DNA from: CAYLNH01 sp964384625
GTDB lineage: Bacteria > Verrucomicrobiota > Lentisphaeria > JABSQK01
Assembly: GCA_964384625.1 (NCBI GenBank)
Contig: CAYLNH010000064.1
Location: 1-28,817, forward strand
Direction: 5' to 3'
DNA length: 28,817 nucleotides
The notes beneath the pieces were generated by a model. That model saw nothing but the letters and a program-made list of their open reading frames with translations. It did not search any database and was not told the origin of the DNA. Every line of letters starts with the position of its first letter. Position 1 is the first letter of the stretch. Shown one piece after another: positions 22,677 through 28,817 of the stretch. The position numbers and the translations under genes were made by a program.

Positions 22677-24620
22677 ATGAAAGCCAAATATTCGCATCCG
22701 ATTCCTGATTTTATTCGCGCTGACCGCGAATCTTTGATCAAGACACTGACGAAGCCCAAGCATGGCGAAGAGGATTCGCGCAAGTCCCCCAAGGAAGTCT
22801 GGGGACAAATCGTGGACATGCTGCAGGATTCGTTGCGCAATCTCCTCGAATGCGCCGACTGGAAGGACTGGCAGATCCTCCTCAGCTATCCGATTCCCTG
22901 GTCGCCGGAGGTCGTTGACGCCGTCATCCTGGCGCGCAATCTGATCATCTGCGTGGAGTTCCGCCTCGGCGCGAAGATGTACGAGCGTGAGTCCATCTGG
23001 GAACTGGAAGAATACTGTCTGAAGATGCGGGAATTCCACCCCGGCAGCAAGAACCGAACGATTGTGCCCATCCTGGTGGCCACGGAAGCGCCGGACACCT
23101 CGACGCACCACTCGAAACGCGATGATTTCATCGAACAGACCTTCCTCTCCAACCGCCAGCGTCTGACGCAGATCCTCGGTTATGTCGTGGAATCCTACGG
23201 CCGGCCGTTTGAGGACAAACTGGATCCCGCCGTCTGGGAGGAGATCGACTTCGAGCCGCCGCCGCGGCTGCTGGAAGTTGTCCGCGCGCTATACGCCGAC
23301 GAGAACATCGGCGACGTCACCCTGCCCTTTGCCGGGGCAATCGATCTGAGTGTCACGCTGAAGCGCATCCAGGAAGCCGTGGTCGAAGCCAAGCAGAAGA
23401 AGGAGAAGCTTCTTTGTGTGGTGACCGGGGTGCCCGGTTCGGGTAAGACCTTTGCCGGCATGAACGTCGCCCACTACGAACGCCACGGTGTTTTCCTGAC
23501 CCCCAACGCCTCGCTCGTCCGCGTCGCCCAACAGGCGATCGCCTGGGACCTGCAGCAGGATGAGAATCTGCGCGTCACCGCGTCGAAACAGCGGGCCGGC
23601 ACATTCATCCAGGACCTCTACCAGTTCTTTGACCGCTACTTCGGCGTCAGCCTGATTCCGGATGCCAAGATCGTTTCGTATGACGATGCCCAGCGCACGT
23701 GGAAATCGCGACGGTTCGTTAAGAAATACAAGCGCAACCGTTCCGAGGCGGAGATGCTGCTGGAAGTCATGGACCGGCACGAGGACTGGGCGGTGATCGT
23801 GCTGTTCGTCGGTTGCGGCGAGGACATCAGTTCGCATTCGGCGGGCATTCAGGAGTGGGGCCATGCGGTGCAGACGCGGTTTCCGCACTGGCGGATTCTC
23901 TGCTCGCCGTATATGGCGCCGGGCAGCGGCGGCCAGACCATCTTCCGGACCTTGCCGGAGGAGGTCCGATTTGAAGCAGTAGACAACCTCCATCTGGAGC
24001 TTTCCGCCCGAGCCTACCGGGCGGAACACATGGCCGAATTCCTCTCCGCCGTTCTCGCGTCCGAACCGGAGATGGCCAAAGAAATCATGCAGACCGATCT
24101 GGGGCGCTACCCAATCGTGTTGACCCGCTCACTGGACTCCGCCAAGGAATGGCTGCGCAAGAGCCGTCACGGCCGCGCCCAGGTCGGGCTGCTCGCCAGT
24201 TCCGGCGCCAAGCGGATCAAGTCCCACGGCGTCCAGGTCACCAGTACGCTTGATATCGAAAACTGGCTGCTGCGCCTGGAGGACGATATCCGGTCGTCCG
24301 CCTACCTCGAACATGCGGCGACGGAGTCGCAGATCCACGGGCTCGAACTGGACTGGACCTGTGTCTGCTGGGGCGCCGACCTGCGCCACGACTCCGCTTC
24401 CTGGCAATTCAAGAAACTCCACGGCAACGCCTGGAAGAACGAAAGCGATGCGCGCAACCAGATCCTGCAGCTGAACAAGTATCACATCCTGCTGTCACGC
24501 GCCCGTGAAGGCATGGTCATCTGGGTACCGCCGGGAGACGAAAGCGATGCCACCCGCCAGCCGGGGTTCTACGACGGCACCTTTGAATACCTGAAGGCCT
24601 GCGGCATCCCCGAACTGTAG
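22677..24620 (+). CDS. DUF2075-type helicase with N-terminal PD-(D/E)XK-like domain
   Basis: 647 residues. The N-terminal ~135 residues match the nuclease-like domain often fused to DUF2075: VVDAVILARNLIICVEFRLG, then EEYCLKMREFHPGS and PILVATEAP. The expected E-x-K reads E94-F-R96 and the following Gln position reads Glu109, so catalysis is doubtful. The helicase core has Walker A GVPGSGKT (251-258), motif II as DDAQR (336-340, usually DEAQR), motif III-like VGCGEDI (378-384, usually GGGQEI), and the late LNKYHILLSRAREGMVIW motif. The family is linked to Schlafen-like and defence-type proteins. No partner methylase or toxin is adjacent. The start has no strong ribosome site. The 133-base gap before it shows no clear promoter. 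Confidence 0.8.
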   Translation: MKAKYSHPIPDFIRADRESLIKTLTKPKHGEEDSRKSPKEVWGQIVDMLQDSLRNLLECADWKDWQILLSYPIPWSPEVVDAVILARNLIICVEFRLGAKMYERESIWELEEYCLKMREFHPGSKNRTIVPILVATEAPDTSTHHSKRDDFIEQTFLSNRQRLTQILGYVVESYGRPFEDKLDPAVWEEIDFEPPPRLLEVVRALYADENIGDVTLPFAGAIDLSVTLKRIQEAVVEAKQKKEKLLCVVTGVPGSGKTFAGMNVAHYERHGVFLTPNASLVRVAQQAIAWDLQQDENLRVTASKQRAGTFIQDLYQFFDRYFGVSLIPDAKIVSYDDAQRTWKSRRFVKKYKRNRSEAEMLLEVMDRHEDWAVIVLFVGCGEDISSHSAGIQEWGHAVQTRFPHWRILCSPYMAPGSGGQTIFRTLPEEVRFEAVDNLHLELSARAYRAEHMAEFLSAVLASEPEMAKEIMQTDLGRYPIVLTRSLDSAKEWLRKSRHGRAQVGLLASSGAKRIKSHGVQVTSTLDIENWLLRLEDDIRSSAYLEHAATESQIHGLELDWTCVCWGADLRHDSASWQFKKLHGNAWKNESDARNQILQLNKYHILLSRAREGMVIWVPPGDESDATRQPGFYDGTFEYLKACGIPEL

Positions 24621-24660
24621 CCGCGAAAGCCGCGTCATCAGCCGCTGGCGCGGCGCCATT

Positions 24661-24898
24661 GGTCATTGGTCAGCAGTCATTGGCTTCGGACACGGGGCCA
24701 AGATGCTCCCTGCATACCGTCTCCGGATCCGATCGTTACGCGGGAATCCGCCTGCCGGGCGAAGCCTTGTGCGACGTGTCGGGCCGTAGCCCTTGGGCGA
24801 AGCCTGAAGACTGGTCCCGCGAACTCCGCCGCATCTCCGAGTCCGATCGCAACGCGGGAATCCGGGTCCGTCGACGCTCGTCCATATGACCAATGACC
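24661..24898. repeat. Intergenic repeat patch bounded by a 12-bp inverted repeat
   Basis: Perfect 12-bp arms: GGTCATTGGTCA (24661-24672) and its complement (24887-24898), the latter touching the stop codon of the next minus-strand gene. Inside, a 30-bp segment (24721-24750) recurs at 24835-24864 with 26 of 30 bases alike; both share acgcgggaatccg. The 277-base gap contains no other convincing gene. Confidence 0.6.
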
Positions 24899-25773
24899 TA
24901 AAGCGGCTTCCGCGTCGTCTGCAGTTCCTCGACGCGCATGACCTCGATCGAGATGGCCGCTCCATCCTTTTGCTTCGGCGTCACTGCCAAGACCCGGAAC
25001 CGTGAAGATCGCGTGGTCCGCGCCGAATGTTGATCGTCCAGCGAAATCTCATGCCGCAAGTCCGTCTTCAGCTCCGACTCGACTACGGTGGACCCGGCGG
25101 CCAGCTGCAGGTCGACATCGTTCACGGCAATCGTGCCGGTAACAATCATCGCGTTGCCGTCCTTCCCGGCCTTGATCGCCTTCAGCCGGAAGACCCCCGT
25201 CACCTTCTCCGGGGCCACCTTGACGCCACGGTCGGCCAGTTCTTCCACCAGCCGTCTGCTGTCTGCTTTCCACGTCTCACCGACCTTCTTCGGCTTGTTT
25301 GGCGCGAAGCGCTCGTTCTGTGATGTCTGTTCCGGGCCGATCTGCAGAATGGCTGAGAGCGCTTTGTGGACTTCCGGCGAAACCAGCTCGCCGTTCACGG
25401 TGAATGCCTTCTCAGCGCCGGCATTGAACGCCTTGATCACTGTTCCTTTGTGGAACAGAACGCTTTGCCGTTGCCCCTGTTTCCGAATAAAGCTGTCGAC
25501 CGTCAAGACAGCGGCCACAGGGCGCCCGCGCTGGTCAACCTTCTCGACCGTCACCGTGCCCTGCACCATCACGTCGAGCTTCTCCACCTGCGCCTTCATT
25601 ACCTTGGTGCCGGCCATAATCTTGCGGCCGCGCTTCTGCAGGAAGCTCGCCGACAGCGTGTACTTCTGGCCGGCCTTCATGGGATGGTTGAACTGGACCT
25701 GATACTCGTCAGCCGCGGGCGCGGCGCTCGGCAACACAACAACAGCGAACAGCAGTGTAAGGAAGGTCTTCAT
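24898..25773 (-). CDS. Exported protein of unknown function
   Basis: 291 residues. Residues 1-20 are a clear Sec signal peptide (MKTFLTLLFAVVVLPSAAPA), with cleavage before ADEY likely, so it is periplasmic or secreted; there is no lipobox. The mature part is a Lys- and Val-rich beta protein, with KAGQKYTLSASFLQKRGRK near the start and GTVTVEKVDQRGRPVAAVL in the middle; I recall a loose resemblance to DUF6263-like exported proteins. No enzymatic motif is visible. GGAGGAGA before the ATG is a strong ribosome site. It converges with the DUF2075 gene; its stop codon lies at the edge of the repeat patch. Confidence 0.75.
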   Translation of the reverse strand: MKTFLTLLFAVVVLPSAAPAADEYQVQFNHPMKAGQKYTLSASFLQKRGRKIMAGTKVMKAQVEKLDVMVQGTVTVEKVDQRGRPVAAVLTVDSFIRKQGQRQSVLFHKGTVIKAFNAGAEKAFTVNGELVSPEVHKALSAILQIGPEQTSQNERFAPNKPKKVGETWKADSRRLVEELADRGVKVAPEKVTGVFRLKAIKAGKDGNAMIVTGTIAVNDVDLQLAAGSTVVESELKTDLRHEISLDDQHSARTTRSSRFRVLAVTPKQKDGAAISIEVMRVEELQTTRKPL

Positions 25774-25884
25774 GGTCCCGGTCTCCTCCGCGCGCAGTTA
25801 ACACCGTGCCCCTGACCTATTGTTACTATAGCACAAGACCACGGCACAAGGGAAGTGCTGGATTGGGACTTCCCCATGCCCCCT

Positions 25885-28614
25885 CTACATCAGCAGCTTG
25901 CGCAGTTCATCTGCCGACAACGCTTCCGGGACGGCGTCGACGGCGTCGATGGTCTCCGCAAAGAGCTGCCGTTTTTCTTCCTGCAGGTGGGCGACCTTTT
26001 CTTCCACGGTACCGGCGGTGATGAGGCGGTAGGCCATCACCGGCTTGTCCTGCCCGATGCGGTGGGTGCGATCAATTGCCTGATTCTCGACGGCGGGATT
26101 CCACCATGGGTCGTAGATAAAGACGTAATCCGCCTTGCTCAAGGTCAAGCCCGTTCCGGCAGCCCGCAGACTCAACAGGAACACCGACGGATGTTTCGAT
26201 TCGTTGAACTTGCGCACCAGGTACTGCCGGTCCCGGGTCGGCGTCTCGCCCGTCAGCGTGAAGTAGTGCCAGTCGCGCTCATCCAGTTCGCGGGCGATGA
26301 TTTCCAGCATGCTGGTGAATTGGCTGAAGACCAGAACACTGTGGCCTTCATGCAGGATCTCCGCCAGCATCTCGAAGAACGAGTCGAACTTCGCCGATCC
26401 CTCCTCCGCCTTCTCATTCAGCAGCAGCGGATGACAACACACCTGTCGCAGTCGCAGCAGCGCCGCGAGGATCTCCATCGTGCCTTTGCCGGCCACGCGC
26501 TCGCGGGCCAGAGCCAGTTGCTCGGCATACAGCCGGGCCTGTGCTTCGTCCAGCGGCATGGAAATCGTCTCCTCGATCCGCGGCGGCAATTCCGGCGCCA
26601 CCTCGTCCTTCGTGCGGCGCAGCATCAGCGGCCGCAATCGCCGCGGCAGACGTTCGCGCCGCCAGGAGGACTTGCCGTAGACCGCCCGGAAGTCCTTCAG
26701 CGTGCCGAAGTAGCCGGGGTTCAGGAAGTCCACAATCGACCAGAGATCCTCCAGGCGATTTTCAAGCGGCGTACCGGTCAAGGCAATCCGATGCTGCGCC
26801 GGCAGACTCTTGATCGCCCGCGTCACCTGCGCGTCCGGGTTCTTGATCTGCTGTGCTTCGTCAAGCACCACAATCGACCACTCCATCTGGCTCAGGAACT
26901 CGACGTCGTTGCGGGCAACCGCATAGGTGCAGACCAACACGTCCCCGGCACTCGTGAGCACATCCTGGCGCTGTTCCTGCCGCCCCCACAACAGCTCTAC
27001 CTGCAACTCCGGACAAAACTTCGCCGCCTCCTCCTGCCAGACGGTCATAACCGATGCCGGACAGACCACCAGCGCCCGCCGCCATTCGCTCTGCTGCTTC
27101 AGCGCTTCGAGCGCGGCCAGGACCTGTACCGTCTTGCCAAGGCCCATGTCGTCCGCCAGCAATGCGCCGACACCATAGCAGCAGCGGTTGTAGATGAACC
27201 CGATGCCGGCGCGCTGGTAGTCGCGCAGGACCTCCTCGAGCTGTGCCGACAACGGCACGGCGCCGGCATCCGGTTGGCGGCGGACGTCGTCGGCCAGGGC
27301 TTTTGCGCTCTTGTGCCACTGCAGGTTCGGCAGGGCCGCAACCCGGTCAAGGACTCCCTTCGCTTCCGCGGTCGAACGCCGCGGTTTGTCAAAGGCCTCG
27401 AGTTCCGCCAACGAGCCAAGGACCTCCTTGAGCGCGGCGGCATCGAGCTGCAGCCACGCTCCGGAACGCGTCCGGACCACGCCGTCGTCGGCGCGGTCGG
27501 CGAGGTCGCGCAGTTCGCGCAGCTCCAACCGGGTATCGCCAAGGCTGACGCCCAGGTCCAGTTGGAACCAACCGGCGCCTTCTTCGGCGCGCACGTCCAG
27601 GTTGAGTTTCTGCGGGCCGCGCAAGAGTTCCTGCAGTTCAGGCGATACATCTGTTTCGATGGCATCCGGCAGCTTGGCAAACGCGCGGCAGAGCGTCTTG
27701 ATATCCTTGCTCTTGGCCGGCAGCAGGTAGTGCTCGTCTTTCTCCATTGCGCCGACGGTCTGCATGAACTGGCGCAAGCCATCAATCGCCTTCGATCCGT
27801 ATTCGATGACCAGGAACTGGCGGCCGATCCGCTTCAGGGCACAAACCGGTGCACTGGCCTTCAGCCGCAGCATCGCATCCCCGATCATCGGGCGAAGCCG
27901 GACATCGGCGCCTTCGGTACGCAGAACGAGCCGCGCCTTACCATCTCGCTGCTCCCGTTTGACCGATGGTCCACGCAGCAGATCCAGTCGATGGCTCAAC
28001 AGAACTGGCAGGTGCTGTTCGATCGCATCGGTCGGTACGCGCGGATTATCCTGTCCAAACACGCGGTCGAGAAGTTCGCGATCCACCGGCAGTTCGAGTT
28101 CCACCTGCCGGCCGTCGACGATCAGCTCGCGGCCCCGGGCGCTGAGGTCCCGGCGCACGTGGGCCCAAGCGCGACTGTGGCCGGGAAGATCGACCATGGC
28201 CGAAAGCACGGTTTCTTTGCCTTGGCAGTTGAGCTCGAAGTGCAGACCTGCAGTAACCGCTTTGGAAGCGTAGGGCTGCTTGGTGCCAACCATAACGAAC
28301 CGGTTCGGGACATCCTCAAAGCGTGCCGCCAAGCGATCGAAGTTGCGCCGGTTCATGGTCAGTACGTTGAGGTTCTTGCGGACGACAGCGGGATTGGCGA
28401 GTTCCGCCGAGAGATAGCGCAGCAGCCGGTTATCCGGCTCCGGGTAGTCCGGGTCCGTCGCCTTTTTCATTCGGCTCGCCATATTGTGGAGGCGCTGGCT
28501 CCGCAGGATTTGCCGGTCGTTGTCGGCATCGAACTCGTAGATCCGCAGCGCCACCTTGCCGGGGGTATTGTTGAAGTCGATTTCCGCTTCCAGTCGGGGC
28601 ATGGCCGTATCCAT
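25885..28614 (-). CDS. SNF2-family DEAD/DEAH-box helicase
   Basis: 909 residues from the ATG at 28614. The first ~460 residues are the N-terminal region common to bacterial SNF2 proteins. The ATPase motifs follow in order: LLADDMGLGKT (motif I, ~485), LVVCPASVMTVW (Ia), IVVLDEAQQIKN (II), IALTGTPLENRLEDLWS (III), SVLVFSQFT (IV), LLSLRAAGTGLTLS (V) and NQAIDRTHRIGQ (VI). All look intact, so it should be an active double-stranded-DNA translocase; the biological role is unclear. The frame can be read upstream to 28635, but those codons would lie in the intron-like DNA starting at 28624. No Shine-Dalgarno is seen, and a second ATG exists at 28605. The original 5' end and promoter may have been displaced. 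Confidence 0.9.
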   Translation of the reverse strand: MDTAMPRLEAEIDFNNTPGKVALRIYEFDADNDRQILRSQRLHNMASRMKKATDPDYPEPDNRLLRYLSAELANPAVVRKNLNVLTMNRRNFDRLAARFEDVPNRFVMVGTKQPYASKAVTAGLHFELNCQGKETVLSAMVDLPGHSRAWAHVRRDLSARGRELIVDGRQVELELPVDRELLDRVFGQDNPRVPTDAIEQHLPVLLSHRLDLLRGPSVKREQRDGKARLVLRTEGADVRLRPMIGDAMLRLKASAPVCALKRIGRQFLVIEYGSKAIDGLRQFMQTVGAMEKDEHYLLPAKSKDIKTLCRAFAKLPDAIETDVSPELQELLRGPQKLNLDVRAEEGAGWFQLDLGVSLGDTRLELRELRDLADRADDGVVRTRSGAWLQLDAAALKEVLGSLAELEAFDKPRRSTAEAKGVLDRVAALPNLQWHKSAKALADDVRRQPDAGAVPLSAQLEEVLRDYQRAGIGFIYNRCCYGVGALLADDMGLGKTVQVLAALEALKQQSEWRRALVVCPASVMTVWQEEAAKFCPELQVELLWGRQEQRQDVLTSAGDVLVCTYAVARNDVEFLSQMEWSIVVLDEAQQIKNPDAQVTRAIKSLPAQHRIALTGTPLENRLEDLWSIVDFLNPGYFGTLKDFRAVYGKSSWRRERLPRRLRPLMLRRTKDEVAPELPPRIEETISMPLDEAQARLYAEQLALARERVAGKGTMEILAALLRLRQVCCHPLLLNEKAEEGSAKFDSFFEMLAEILHEGHSVLVFSQFTSMLEIIARELDERDWHYFTLTGETPTRDRQYLVRKFNESKHPSVFLLSLRAAGTGLTLSKADYVFIYDPWWNPAVENQAIDRTHRIGQDKPVMAYRLITAGTVEEKVAHLQEEKRQLFAETIDAVDAVPEALSADELRKLLM

Positions 28615-28623
28615 TCGGGTCAA

Positions 28624-28817
28624 GTGTGCCGCCAATCATAGGTGGCATTGCCCGGGTCCGCAAACCCGGAGACCGTTAGTGACGCGGTCTGGCTGCAAGT
28701 CCTCGACCACGCCTGTTGGTGGTGGAACGAAATGCTACCGGCTCCACGGGGACAAGCCCGAATGGCACTAAGGGTCGGCGCGGAAATAACGTCGCATTAT
28801 TCGGGGCAGACATACCA
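28624..28817 (+). mobile_element. Candidate group II intron, 5' end (continues past the window)
   Basis: Begins GTGTGCC, fitting the group II intron 5' consensus GUGYGMC. Three perfect six-pair hairpins follow: GCCGCC/GGTGGC (28628-28633 with 28641-28646, one G-U), CCGGGT/ACCCGG (28652-28657 with 28664-28669) and AGACCG/CGGTCT (28670-28675 with 28685-28690). The later GGAACGAAATGC and ACGGGGACAAGCCCGAATGG have the flavour of intron domain I. No protein frame here is convincing. The reverse transcriptase and domains V/VI would lie beyond 28817, so the call stays tentative; another structured RNA is possible. Confidence 0.45.

Noticed and set aside
22677..28614. A complete restriction-modification or defence island
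   Set aside because: Two helicases are present, but no methylase, specificity subunit, toxin or other recognised defence partner lies between them, and they are on opposite strands.
25855..28641. 928-codon open frame on the plus strand
   Set aside because: It is antisense to the SNF2 helicase, whose seven motifs are all intact. High GC and skewed codon use leave the opposite strand open; the predicted protein is Arg/Gln-rich with no domain.
28640..28817. tmRNA, RNase P RNA or cobalamin riboswitch at the right end
   Set aside because: None of their conserved boxes are present; the GTGTGCC start and hairpin series fit a group II intron better.

Overview
This looks like a metagenome-type contig from a high-GC member of the PVC superphylum, most likely Lentisphaerota/Victivallales or a close relative. 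The evidence is two pseudopilin-like proteins with the FTLIELLVVVAIIAILAAMLLP signature that lineage carries in many copies, paired with AraC regulators and sugar-acid/polysaccharide enzymes. Taxonomy is inferred from gene style only. No rRNA, tRNA or CRISPR array was seen.

Left part (1-2757): a chimeric open frame joins a low-GC secreted-protein fragment to the last ~130 residues of UvrB. It is followed by a Tat/lipobox zinc-ribbon lipoprotein, a GNAT acetyltransferase and a small one-TM protein. Two intergenic patches between them carry nested palindromes and a ~71 bp dispersed repeat.

Centre (2758-19243): three modules, each built on an AraC-family regulator transcribed divergently from its presumed target. 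(1) AraC at 5772 faces a 946-aa two-Rossmann FAD oxidoreductase with a HEAT-like tail; their shared spacer holds two copies of a 15-bp TTGTC-N5-TTGTC motif. (2) AraC at 10692 faces a minus-strand operon: pseudopilin, beta-helix pectate-lyase-like protein, URO-D family protein. (3) AraC at 12496 (minus) faces a plus-strand operon: pseudopilin, alpha/alpha-barrel protein, a second helical-barrel-like protein and probably a 1046-aa heparinase II/III-type lyase with an N-terminal carbohydrate-binding-like domain. Together they suggest controlled breakdown of an acidic (uronate-containing) polysaccharide, although the enzymes have no visible signal peptides and no transporter is present.

Right part (19244-28817): a compact 862-bp unit bounded by inverted arrays of a 10-bp repeat (CGACTACAGT) encloses one gene, a four-helix-bundle (23S rRNA IVP-like) protein with a C-terminal zinc finger. 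It begins two bases after the heparinase stop codon. Next come a PHP/DUF3604-type metallohydrolase behind a TTGACCA/TGGTCAA palindrome, a DUF2075-type nuclease-helicase with altered key motifs, a repeat patch, an exported protein of unknown function, and an SNF2 helicase. A candidate group II intron 5' end lies directly against the helicase's 5' end and runs off the window.

The most unusual items are the inverted-repeat-bounded IVP-like unit, the twin TTGTC operators, the intron-like structured RNA and the UvrB fusion.
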